The notes under the pieces: generated by a model
The model's database searches: none
The model's input: the letters and a program-made list of their open reading frames with translations, nothing else
Told to the model about the DNA's origin: nothing
Part shown: positions 1 through 7,551 of the stretch, piece by piece
How the letters are laid out: every line of letters starts with the position of its first letter
Position numbering within the stretch: position 1 is the stretch's first letter
DNA from: Aliiroseovarius sp. F20344
GTDB lineage: Bacteria; Pseudomonadota; Alphaproteobacteria; Rhodobacterales; Rhodobacteraceae
Direction: 5' to 3'
Length of the DNA stretch: 64,000 bases
Assembly (NCBI RefSeq): GCF_023016155.1
Contig: NZ_JALKBG010000005.1
Location: 62,001 to 126,000 of the forward strand
Program-made: the position numbers and the translations under genes

Positions 1-1
1 G

Positions 2-748
2 CCGATCTATTGGCTTGTCGCGATGAGCTTCAAGACCACGAATGAAATCCTCGCCGGGTTCTCGCTGTTCCCGCAAACCTTCACACTGGATGCTTACCGG
101 ACAATCTTTACCGATCCGACATGGTACTGGGGATACATAAACTCGATCCTCTATGTGTCGATCAACACCGTCATCTCGATCGCGGTGGCCTTGCCCGCAG
201 CCTATGCATTCTCGCGCTATCGCTTTCTTGGTGACAAGCATTTGTTCTTTTGGCTGCTGACAAACCGGATGGCCCCGGCGGCGGTGTTCGCCCTGCCGTT
301 CTTCCAGCTCTATTCGGCGGTGGGTATCTTTGACACGCACCTTGCAGTGGCGCTGGCGCATTGCCTGTTTAACATCCCGCTGGCTGTGTGGATCTTGGAG
401 GGCTTCATGGGTGGTGTCCCGAAAGAACTGGACGAGACAGCCTATGTCGATGGCTATTCCTTCCCGCGTTTCTTCGTGTCGATCTTCATCCCGACGATTA
501 AAGCCGGTGTCGGTGTGGCTGCCTTCTTCTGCTTCATGTTCTCGTGGGTCGAGCTGCTGCTGGCCAAGACGCTGACGGCGGTCGCCGCCAAGCCTATTGC
601 CGCCACCATGACCAAAACCGCCTCAAGCGCAGGGTATGAACTGGGACTGCTAGCAGCCGCTGGCACCTTGACCATCATTCCGGGCGCAATCGTGATTTAC
701 TTCGTCCGCAACTACATCGCGAAGGGCTTCGCGATGGGAAGGGTTTGA
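2..748 (+). CDS. glpQ: Glycerol-type ABC transporter permease (5' end outside window)
   Basis: Inner-membrane permease of the MalG-like (binding-protein-dependent) family, probably importing glycerol. The reading frame is open to the left edge, so the visible 248 residues lack the N-terminus. About five hydrophobic segments are visible. The cytoplasmic EAA loop that contacts the ATPase lies around the residues reading ELDETAYVDGYSFPRFF, followed by the usual proline-containing loop. The DUF2160 gene starts 1 base after its stop, which is the arrangement of glpQ-glpU in the Rhizobium glpSTPQUV glycerol transporter; the substrate call rests on this neighbour. It could still be another carbohydrate permease. 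Confidence 0.75.
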   Translation, partial: PIYWLVAMSFKTTNEILAGFSLFPQTFTLDAYRTIFTDPTWYWGYINSILYVSINTVISIAVALPAAYAFSRYRFLGDKHLFFWLLTNRMAPAAVFALPFFQLYSAVGIFDTHLAVALAHCLFNIPLAVWILEGFMGGVPKELDETAYVDGYSFPRFFVSIFIPTIKAGVGVAAFFCFMFSWVELLLAKTLTAVAAKPIAATMTKTASSAGYELGLLAAAGTLTIIPGAIVIYFVRNYIAKGFAMGRV

Positions 749-749
749 T

Positions 750-1028
750 ATGCTAAGTTGGATGGCTTGGACGTGGCCCACAGCGTTCGTCTTCATTGGA
801 ATTTTCACTGGGATCGCAATCCTGACAATCACCGAGATCAAATACCCGGGCGGGGCAGAGCGTCAGGGCGTGCTGGGACTGACCACCACCCGCGGTGATC
901 GCTATTTCTTAAGCCTTCTGGGCACCAGTTTCATCTTTCTGATCTGGTTGGGCCTTATCGGAATGCCGCTTTGGGGGCCGCTGGCAATTTCAATCGCATG
1001 GGGCGTCTTCTGCTTCTGGAAAGTCTAG
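750..1028 (+). CDS. glpU: DUF2160 small membrane protein of glycerol ABC operon
   Basis: A 92-residue protein with about three hydrophobic segments separated by a short basic and polar stretch, matching the DUF2160 family. These small proteins sit between permease and binding-protein genes in rhizobial and roseobacter glycerol transporter operons; their mechanism is not established. The start follows the permease stop by one base, with a GGGAAGGG ribosome site just upstream, so the two are probably translationally coupled. The operon ends here at a strong hairpin, without the usual periplasmic binding-protein gene next. Confidence 0.75.
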   Translation: MLSWMAWTWPTAFVFIGIFTGIAILTITEIKYPGGAERQGVLGLTTTRGDRYFLSLLGTSFIFLIWLGLIGMPLWGPLAISIAWGVFCFWKV

Positions 1029-1057
1029 GTTTACATTCCACCACTCACGAAAACCAA

Positions 1058-1089
1058 AAAACGGCCCAGTTTTCTGGGCCGTTTTCTTT
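1058..1089. terminator. Bidirectional intrinsic terminator
   Basis: Twelve-base-pair stem (1058-1069 with 1074-1085) around a TTTT loop, followed by a T-rich run on the plus strand and preceded by an A-rich run that gives U's on the minus strand. It ends the glycerol transporter operon and can also end the M56 peptidase transcript arriving from the other side. Confidence 0.9.
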
Positions 1090-1108
1090 TCACCTAAAGT
1101 AGTGATGA

Positions 1109-2221
1109 CTACCAGCTTCGCTGTGCCATTGTGTTCAGCTGGTTCAGCCGCTCAAGATTGGCAACCGTCGACAGCATAATCCGCTCGTGGCTCCAATCCG
1201 CGGGTTGCGCAAGCGAGGTCGCCCCAACAAACACACAAGCGGTCATCACGATGGACATAGCGATACCCACAAAGCGACGTTCGCGTGTTGGGTTGGCCTG
1301 ATCGCGAGCAATCTCAAGAATGCGATCTTTCAGCATCGAGCGACGCCCCATGAACGGAATAGAACGCCCAACCAACGGCACACCAAAAGCGCGGGGCTGA
1401 CCGCGAGTGTTTCGGTTGCGGCGGGCGATACTGAGAAGACGGATCGAGTAGCCATGTGCGTCAAATCCACGGCGTGCCAGATAGGCGCGATCGCAAGCCA
1501 GTTCACCCAGTTTGCGCAGGCGACCTGACAGGAACCAAAAGCCGGGGTTCAGAACAGCCAAGGGTGAGATCAACGACAAGATCACTTCGGCATCCACGTC
1601 ACCCTGACGGATGTGCTGCATTTCGTGCCCGATGGACATCTGCATCGCATCGCGATCTCGGTACAGGTTTTCTGGAAGTACGACATAGTAATACCACAGC
1701 CCGCGCGTCGAGAACGGCACAGTGATTTCGGGGCTGAGCACCACACGTACGCGCCGGCTTTGCCCCATGACGCGTCCCGCGCGGATGGACCGATGAATTC
1801 GCGCGACATTGATGGCTAGGTAAAAGCTTCGACCGATGAGTGTCGCCAGAAACGCTGCGACCAGCATCATAGCCAGTGTCGAGCCACCGCCGGTGACAAG
1901 GTCAACGATCTGGGGTTTGACCGAGATTAAGGCGCTCATTTCACTGGCGCTGACGGAAAGATTGCCCTTCAAATATTGCGCCACAATCGCGTCCGTCGCA
2001 TTCACTGATGTCGCCAGCGGCGATGACACCAGAAATGGCAGAAGAATTGGCAATACGGCAAGGCTGGCACAGGCGGTCACGCCCAAACGGCGGCGCGTCA
2101 GGAAGCATCGCCGTTGTCCGCACAGCATGAATGCTGCTTCGAAAACGGCAAAGACCAACGCGGCCAGCAAGATCATGGATTGAATCCAGATCACCCCCCC
2201 TACGATTTGTTCAATCGTCAT
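1109..2221 (-). CDS. M56 family membrane metallopeptidase (BlaR1/MecR1-like)
   Basis: Membrane zinc protease of 370 residues. Four hydrophobic segments are visible (near residues 10-35, 50-70, 110-135 and close to the C-terminus). The HEMQH zinc motif is at about 199-203, with a downstream GELACD motif typical of M56. There is no C-terminal penicillin-binding sensor domain as in BlaR1, so the signal is unknown. The chosen start, MTIEQIV at 2221, has AAGGA at good spacing; an alternative ATG at 2242 would add seven residues. It overlaps the BlaI-type repressor gene, which suggests that the protease relieves repression by that partner. No beta-lactamase gene is adjacent. Confidence 0.82.
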   Translation of the reverse strand: MTIEQIVGGVIWIQSMILLAALVFAVFEAAFMLCGQRRCFLTRRRLGVTACASLAVLPILLPFLVSSPLATSVNATDAIVAQYLKGNLSVSASEMSALISVKPQIVDLVTGGGSTLAMMLVAAFLATLIGRSFYLAINVARIHRSIRAGRVMGQSRRVRVVLSPEITVPFSTRGLWYYYVVLPENLYRDRDAMQMSIGHEMQHIRQGDVDAEVILSLISPLAVLNPGFWFLSGRLRKLGELACDRAYLARRGFDAHGYSIRLLSIARRNRNTRGQPRAFGVPLVGRSIPFMGRRSMLKDRILEIARDQANPTRERRFVGIAMSIVMTACVFVGATSLAQPADWSHERIMLSTVANLERLNQLNTMAQRSW

Positions 2222-2603
2222 CCTTTCTGATCCTTGTATCAATGATCTCTTTTATTTCCTGGATCATTTCGTCCGTCAGATCTTCGTTATCCACCAACCT
2301 CGCTACAAGCGCGGTTGGTGTTCCTCCAAACAAAGCATCTGATAAATTTTTGAGGGACCGTCCCTCGTATTCATCACGTTGAATGGCGGGCATATACACC
2401 AGGCTTCTGGCCTGCCGCTCGGACGTTACATACCCTTTGTCATCCAAGATCTTCATGATGGTCGCCACGGACGTATAGGCCCGCTTGGTTTCACCATTTA
2501 GGGCGCCCATGATATCACGCACCGAACCAGAGCCTAAGCTCCAGAGGGCGATCATAAATTCTAGCTCAACATCTGTGAGCAACTCGCTGCGTCGGCGCGC
2601 CAC
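2211..2603 (-). CDS. BlaI/MecI/CopY-family transcriptional repressor
   Basis: A 130-residue winged-helix repressor of the BlaI/CopY family, with an N-terminal LTDVELEFMIALWSLGSGSVRDI segment and a helix-turn-helix ending in TSVATIMKILDDKGYV. The start is GTG at 2603 with CGGAG seven bases upstream. It is co-transcribed with the overlapping M56 peptidase gene, the usual regulator/protease pairing. In this family the repressor is cleaved or released when the membrane partner is activated. It lacks the metal-binding Cys motif expected of copper-responsive CopY. Confidence 0.87.
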   Translation of the reverse strand: MARRRSELLTDVELEFMIALWSLGSGSVRDIMGALNGETKRAYTSVATIMKILDDKGYVTSERQARSLVYMPAIQRDEYEGRSLKNLSDALFGGTPTALVARLVDNEDLTDEMIQEIKEIIDTRIRKDDD

Positions 2604-2624
2604 GGCATATCTCCGTCTGTGACA

Positions 2625-2661
2625 ACTAGAGAATTAGTACAGCATTCCGTCCTGCAGACAA
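2625..2661 (-). promoter_or_regulatory. blaI-type promoter with overlapping inverted repeat
   Basis: On the minus strand a TTGTCT box (2656-2661) lies 16 bases before TACTAA (2634-2639). An inverted repeat ACTA-N6-TAGT (2625-2638) covers the -10 box. This is the layout expected for autorepression by the adjacent BlaI-family protein. The palindrome differs from the classic TACA-N2-TGTA operator, so the assignment is inferred. Confidence 0.45.
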
Positions 2662-2712
2662 AGCAGAATCCCACCTTTCAATTCTAACAGGTCCGAGGCT
2701 GACTGAATCTGG

Positions 2713-3015
2713 CTAATGAACGAAGGTGGACTGTGGCATTGGTAAGCATCCAGCCAGACCAGCCGGAAGGACAAACCACGCCCCCTTCTTGTACAAAGAC
2801 TTTGCGAACCCGGACTGTTCTGAGCTGACTGATACTGTGAAGTGGGACCTAGAGATCACGGATGTGTCCGATGCCAGATTTCCCAGAAGAGACTGGCTTG
2901 GAAACACGACGACATAGGCAGGCGCTTCATCGGTGACCAATGCAACCGCAAGCAACACTGAAATCCATCCCAGAAACATCAGCGGGATGGCGACCAGAAA
3001 GCGCCTAATAGTCAT
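2713..3015 (-). CDS. Small membrane-anchored protein of unknown function
   Basis: A 100-residue protein not recognised as any family. An N-terminal hydrophobic segment (about residues 5-28) is followed by a polar, serine-rich region and a second weakly hydrophobic stretch near the end. Its start lies inside the end of the preceding gene (11-base overlap), so it is probably the last gene of the four-gene minus-strand operon. Small size and lack of motifs keep confidence moderate. Confidence 0.5.
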   Translation of the reverse strand: MTIRRFLVAIPLMFLGWISVLLAVALVTDEAPAYVVVFPSQSLLGNLASDTSVISRSHFTVSVSSEQSGFAKSLYKKGAWFVLPAGLAGCLPMPQSTFVH

Positions 3016-4090
3016 GGATATGTTCCAAGATCAGACCGGTGTCGGATAGGCTGCGCAGGCGGGCCGCCAGATCGACAGTTTTGACAACGATGAGGTGGCG
3101 ATGATCGTCAGCCCCTTGCCGCGCACGACTGTAAATCGCGCCCGGTTCAGCGGTGTTCGCGGACAGGGCGGTAAACATAATGTCGTCATTTCCTGCAATT
3201 TCCACGAAGTCGATCTCATCTTCCGCGAACTTCGTTAAAAGATGCGTCAATGCGCGGTAGCGGGGCGTCTCGATCTCAAGCCCTTCCGCGTGGTCGCCGA
3301 CGACCTGTACATCCCTGATCCTGTCGAAATACGCAGCATTCACTCCGGATACGATCATCCTGAGTGTTAGAGCATCTTCGCCAACCTGCGCGACTGCGTT
3401 GGCAATCACGTCGGCATATGCGGCCTTGGTCCCATACTCGGTGCCAAGTGCGAAACGACGTTCCTGATCGCGCAAGCTGCCGGTCGCGGCTGTTTTCAAT
3501 TCCTCTTCATCCGTTTGAAAGTCCCACTTGTACCATGGGACTTGCTGAAGGAACTCCGCATAGGCCGAGGCCTGACGCGCCGATACATCGTCGAGCGGAG
3601 CGCGCTCGGCCCCGCGAAGGGCAGTAAACAAGCGCCCAATGGTTTCTTCATAAGCGGCTTTAAGCAACAGCTCGGCGGTGAAACTGACGCCGATCACATA
3701 GACCATTTGCTTTGTTTCACCATCGACATGGCCGTGTTTTGATGCCTCACGAGTAAGCGAGCAAAGGGATGACCAGAACCCACCAATTGATTGAAAAAAG
3801 CTAAAATCATGCGGATCAGCGGTATTGATGACCCGCGCATAATCCTCATACGCATGAACGATATCCCATTCAGGATAGGTCATAAGCGTTCGGGATTCCG
3901 GTCGGTGATGGGCAGGTGCAATCAGGGCGGTGTAGGCCTTAGGCTCAGCGTCACCGCGGCACATCGTTTCGACATAGCCCACCGGCAGCAGCAATCCCAC
4001 AATCATCAGGGTGCCAAGCAGCAACAGCCGCTTCGTATATCGCCAGATCCGCTTCAACCTGCGCGCCCCATACGTCCGAAGCCCGCCCAA
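3005..4090 (-). CDS. Membrane-anchored protein of unknown function
   Basis: A 361-residue protein with a basic N-terminus and one transmembrane segment (about residues 20-42), followed by a large, presumably periplasmic domain. That domain contains LMTYPEWDIVHAYEDYA and a tryptophan-rich GGFWSSLCSL stretch. I do not recognise the family. It overlaps its upstream neighbour (the small membrane protein) by 37 bases and its downstream neighbour by 11, so it belongs to the FAD-oxidoreductase operon. A role with that enzyme in the envelope is inference only. Confidence 0.6.
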   Translation of the reverse strand: MGGLRTYGARRLKRIWRYTKRLLLLGTLMIVGLLLPVGYVETMCRGDAEPKAYTALIAPAHHRPESRTLMTYPEWDIVHAYEDYARVINTADPHDFSFFQSIGGFWSSLCSLTREASKHGHVDGETKQMVYVIGVSFTAELLLKAAYEETIGRLFTALRGAERAPLDDVSARQASAYAEFLQQVPWYKWDFQTDEEELKTAATGSLRDQERRFALGTEYGTKAAYADVIANAVAQVGEDALTLRMIVSGVNAAYFDRIRDVQVVGDHAEGLEIETPRYRALTHLLTKFAEDEIDFVEIAGNDDIMFTALSANTAEPGAIYSRARQGADDHRHLIVVKTVDLAARLRSLSDTGLILEHIHDY

Positions 4091-4464
4091 ACGGCGAATC
4101 CACCCAAAGCCAGATGGGGAAGGTTGGCCAACACGCGCGGCAGTGAAAACTCCATCCCCGCCGATCCGTTGGTGAAGATCCCAAGATCAAGGTATCCATA
4201 GCCGATGAAGAAGCCGAAAACCCCGTCGCCAAGATAAGCCAGTCCAAACAGGATCAGAAAGCTTCTGGCTGCCTTGTGCGACAAAAGCCCCGCAACCAGC
4301 GCCCAAATGGCCGAGGCCACATGAAGCGCATCGTCATAAATATCAAGCGCAAATATCCCAAACGCTAGACCGTCTTCGTCAGTCAGGCCGGGTATGTAAT
4401 TCAGGGATGCAGCACCCATCAATGCCAAGAAATACCCCATGCAAAGTTTTTGTAGATTGGTCAT
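4054..4464 (-). CDS. Four-helix small membrane protein (DUF4383-like)
   Basis: A 136-residue, very hydrophobic protein with about four transmembrane segments and the short motif LHVASAIWALVAGLLS, resembling DUF4383-type integral membrane proteins. The ATG at 4464 overlaps the stop of the FAD oxidoreductase gene as ATGA, deciding the start and implying translational coupling. Function unknown. The next gene starts inside its 3' end. Confidence 0.6.
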   Translation of the reverse strand: MTNLQKLCMGYFLALMGAASLNYIPGLTDEDGLAFGIFALDIYDDALHVASAIWALVAGLLSHKAARSFLILFGLAYLGDGVFGFFIGYGYLDLGIFTNGSAGMEFSLPRVLANLPHLALGGFAVWAGFGRMGRAG

Positions 4465-5948
4465 AAACGCCCCAGATACTGGTCCCATAAATTGTTGCGC
4501 AAAACGAGGTCAGGATCGACCTCGCGTTTCGCACGTACGAATTGGCCTACATTCGCATAGGCATCAGAGAGTTGTTCTAACCGCGCATGTGGTCGATAGG
4601 GCAAGTAATAGGCCCCGCCGACCTCTACAACACGATCAATTAGTTCTTGTGTCATTCGCGTCATGTCCGCCTCGGCCCGCTGTGTCAGCTCTTGGCTGAA
4701 TGACATGACGGCCGCAATGCGCGGTTCTGGTGCAAAAGACAAAACACTTTGGTCGTCCTGCGCTACGTATCGAAGCGTCACATTCAGAAACTCTTGATAC
4801 GAGGCAGGAATGACCTCTTGGCAGGCGCCCACGAAAGCATCGAACGCGTCAAAGCCGACAAAGTGCTCGTGCAAAATGTCAGTCCGATCGGGGTTTCGAT
4901 CATCCAACGTGACAACAGGTTCGTTGATCAGTGAGTTTCGCGTGACATCCCCGCCGCCAAGTGCCGGCCCCACGCTGGTTTCATTCCACCACCGAAATGA
5001 TTTGAACGTCTCATTGCCCAACTGCGCACGGTAAAGGCGGCTGGCGGCGTGGGCCATCCAGCCTGAGCTCGGTGCAACGGGCAGGTCGGATTGGTCATCG
5101 GTCTCGCGATAGGTGACCAGCAGGGCTTTCTCGAAGAACGTCTCGCGTTCGACGTTCAAGCGCCCATAGGCCATGGTGACTGAAGGGTCTTCGACGGCCT
5201 TTTTAAATGCAGCGGCAAATTCACTTGTCGCCATCACCTTAAAGCTGGGGGAAAGGCGCGTGTTCTTCACCATCTCGATTTCCATATCGATGATGACGCC
5301 AATCAGCCCGTATCCCCCCATTGCGAGGTTGAACAGGTCGGCATTTTCGGTTTTCGAACATGTCACCAGATCGCCGGACGGCAAGATCATCCGCAACGAA
5401 CGAACGGTTGACCCCATCGGACCAAAGGGGACGGGCCAGCCATGTGCGTTCACGGAATATGTGGCCGCCAGCCCAAAGTCGTTGTTGGATTGCATAACTT
5501 TCGGTGAGAAGCCCGCTGGATCAAGCGCGGCAATCACATCGGACCAACGTGCGCCTGCATGCGCGCGATAGGCCAATGCGGTGCTGTCCAGCTCAACCTC
5601 TGTGTTGTCAAAGGTGATTGCTGTCCCGTCGCGGGGAATGGCTTGGCCACCCATGGAATGCCGCGCTGCACCAACATTAAGCGGGCGGTTTTCGGATTTT
5701 GCCTCGGTAATTTCGCGGCGGATGGCGTCAATCAAATTGTCATTAGCAGAGCTGCTGAGGCGTAGGTGCTTGTTGATCGGCGTTGCCGACAATCCGCTTG
5801 CGTCATTCAGTATCTTGTCACCAGCGGGAACAACTATGCGGCGGGTTCCCTCATAGACGGGTAATTGCGCACGGATCAAGGAAGACATTACCCAGCCTGC
5901 GGCACCTCCAGCACCAATAAGCGCCGCGCGCCGTGTGAAATTCTTCAT
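4461..5948 (-). CDS. Tat-exported FAD-linked oxidoreductase (PCMH / aldonolactone-oxidase type)
   Basis: A 495-residue flavoprotein. The N-terminus carries a twin-arginine-like signal (TRRAALIGAGGAAG). A PCMH-type FAD-binding domain follows (about 60-250), containing GAARHSMGGQAI; His97 in this motif is at the position where related enzymes attach FAD covalently. The C-terminus resembles the aldonolactone oxidase domain. Substrate unknown. It is the first gene of a four-gene minus-strand operon and is divergent from the exosortase cassette, so the box array between them could affect both. Confidence 0.75.
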   Translation of the reverse strand: MKNFTRRAALIGAGGAAGWVMSSLIRAQLPVYEGTRRIVVPAGDKILNDASGLSATPINKHLRLSSSANDNLIDAIRREITEAKSENRPLNVGAARHSMGGQAIPRDGTAITFDNTEVELDSTALAYRAHAGARWSDVIAALDPAGFSPKVMQSNNDFGLAATYSVNAHGWPVPFGPMGSTVRSLRMILPSGDLVTCSKTENADLFNLAMGGYGLIGVIIDMEIEMVKNTRLSPSFKVMATSEFAAAFKKAVEDPSVTMAYGRLNVERETFFEKALLVTYRETDDQSDLPVAPSSGWMAHAASRLYRAQLGNETFKSFRWWNETSVGPALGGGDVTRNSLINEPVVTLDDRNPDRTDILHEHFVGFDAFDAFVGACQEVIPASYQEFLNVTLRYVAQDDQSVLSFAPEPRIAAVMSFSQELTQRAEADMTRMTQELIDRVVEVGGAYYLPYRPHARLEQLSDAYANVGQFVRAKREVDPDLVLRNNLWDQYLGRL

Positions 5949-6041
5949 AGCTCAAATACTCCTGCTGCGCGCATGGAAATGCAATTCTTGATTGAGTGCA
6001 AGAGGCCTACGGCATGTTGAATGCTTTACTAAGGCGCCTTC

Positions 6042-6093
6042 CTGCACATTTCCTGCACACCTTGCAGCGCTGATCTGCACAACTGTCTGCGCA
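6042..6093 (+). promoter_or_regulatory. Phased direct-repeat array (Pho-box-like response-regulator sites)
   Basis: Three exact CTGCACA copies start at 6042, 6053 and 6075, that is, at spacings of 11 and 22 bases; a degenerate CTGCGCA starts at 6087. Seven-base direct repeats separated by four bases are the typical layout of OmpR/PhoB-family binding sites. The array ends about 10 bases before the exosortase start, and an OmpR/PhoB-type regulator is encoded in the same operon, so it is a good candidate for its autoregulatory site. It lies in the 155-base gap shared with the divergent FAD oxidoreductase gene. Confidence 0.6.
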
Positions 6094-6103
6094 AAACGAT
6101 GGC

Positions 6104-7525
6104 ATGGAACAAAAACGCGATACCCTGTTGTGGATTGGCCTGTCGACTGCATCGGCTCTTCTGGCCATCGAACCCTTGCGATGGCTGATTACCAGTTGGC
6201 GCGATCCCTCATACCAATCCAATGGCGGATTGTATGGCGCTTTGATTATCGGGCTTGCAGTCCTGTCCCTTTGGAGCTCCCGTCCAAATGGCCCTGACAC
6301 GCGGGGGCGCGTTTTTGTTCTATTCCTTTTTGCTGCCGGGGTCCGGCTTGCGGGTCAGATGCTCGCCATCAACATCCTAAGCGCGTTGGCGCTGGCGATT
6401 GATGTGTTTGCACTGGCGACGTTCCTGCGGCTGGATCAGCGCCGCATTGCGCTTTCGCCGCTTTGGCTTTCAGTGTTCTTCCTGTTCTGCTTGCCATTGG
6501 CCCCCATCCTTCAACGCGTCGCAGGCTTTCCGCTTCAGATGATGTCAGCCGACGTTGCCTGCGCGATGTTGTCCCCGTTCTTTGCGGACCTGACTTGCGA
6601 GGGCGTGCGCCTGCAACTGAACGGCGTGGATGTCTTGGTAGACCTTCCCTGTTCTGGCGCGTCCGGCCTTCTGTTGATGGTCAGCCTCTGGGCCTTCATT
6701 AATGTCCTGTTTCGTCCCGCATTCTTCCATGCGCTGCTTGCGGGTGTTGTGATCGCTCTGGCCACTGTGATTGGCAATGGTGTGCGGATTACGCTTCTTG
6801 CGGCTGGGCTTGGCCAAGGCGTGAATACGATGGAACCGGGCCTGCATTCAACAATCGGGCTTGTGTCATTAGCGCTGGTTGCCCTGCCCGTTGTGGTGCT
6901 CTACCGCCCGCAACCTGCCAAAGCCCGTGGGCATTGGTTGCCTGCTTTCAGATTGCCGCGCGTGCTACATTTTCCTATCGCTTGTTTGGCGCTTGTGATG
7001 GCCGTAGCCGTGGTTAACGCACCGCGCACGCCGTTGGATCGGTCCGATACCGTGGCGCAGATAAATTTGCCCGGCCAGCTTCTTGGGAAACCCGCGCAGG
7101 CCGTGCCGCTGAGCGCAACTGAGAAGCTGTATTTCGCAAGCTATGGTGGCTTTGCGCAGAAGGCGCAGTTTGGCCCCATGGGATTGAATGTGGTGCGCAC
7201 ATCATCGCCCTTGCGGCACCTTCATTCACCGGCAACCTGCCTGCTTGGGATGGGCTACGACGTTCGCTTTCTGGGCACGCGGTTCGATCCGCTTCCCACA
7301 TCCGTTTACGAAGCCACGTCGCCTGATGGGCAGGTCTGGACCGTCGCTGTCAGCTTTGTCTCGCAAGACGGCGCGCAGACCGCAGGTGTCGGCGAAGCTG
7401 TCTGGAGCTGGCTGAACGGCTCTTCACGCGTGTGGCAATCCATCCAACGCATCACCCCAAAATCCATGCCCGAGCCCGAGCGTGCTGCCTATGAGCAGGC
7501 GGCCCTTGCAGCTTTGGACCTTTGA
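6104..7525 (+). CDS. Dedicated exosortase (XrtT-like) with EpsI-like C-terminal region
   Basis: A 473-residue integral membrane transpeptidase-like protein of the exosortase family, which processes C-terminal PEP-CTERM-type sorting tails. Eight or more transmembrane helices occupy residues 10-270. The family catalytic triad is visible: Cys183 in PCSGASG, Arg228 in NGVRI and His248 in GLHST. After a further membrane segment, residues 300-460 form a soluble region resembling the EpsI/DUF3485 domain found fused to some exosortases. The next gene, 26 bases away, encodes the evident substrate with a PEP-type tail, and a two-component system follows. This resembles the single-target exosortase class; the label XrtT is from memory and tentative. 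Confidence 0.85.
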   Translation: MEQKRDTLLWIGLSTASALLAIEPLRWLITSWRDPSYQSNGGLYGALIIGLAVLSLWSSRPNGPDTRGRVFVLFLFAAGVRLAGQMLAINILSALALAIDVFALATFLRLDQRRIALSPLWLSVFFLFCLPLAPILQRVAGFPLQMMSADVACAMLSPFFADLTCEGVRLQLNGVDVLVDLPCSGASGLLLMVSLWAFINVLFRPAFFHALLAGVVIALATVIGNGVRITLLAAGLGQGVNTMEPGLHSTIGLVSLALVALPVVVLYRPQPAKARGHWLPAFRLPRVLHFPIACLALVMAVAVVNAPRTPLDRSDTVAQINLPGQLLGKPAQAVPLSATEKLYFASYGGFAQKAQFGPMGLNVVRTSSPLRHLHSPATCLLGMGYDVRFLGTRFDPLPTSVYEATSPDGQVWTVAVSFVSQDGAQTAGVGEAVWSWLNGSSRVWQSIQRITPKSMPEPERAAYEQAALAALDL

Positions 7526-7551
7526 CCATTGTTCGACAGAAGGAGTTTCCC

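Noticed and set aside
7522-7551. Upstream TTG start for the VIT/VWA protein
   Set aside because: It overlaps the exosortase stop without a ribosome site, whereas ATG 7552 has AGAAGGAG at ideal spacing and gives a normal signal peptide.
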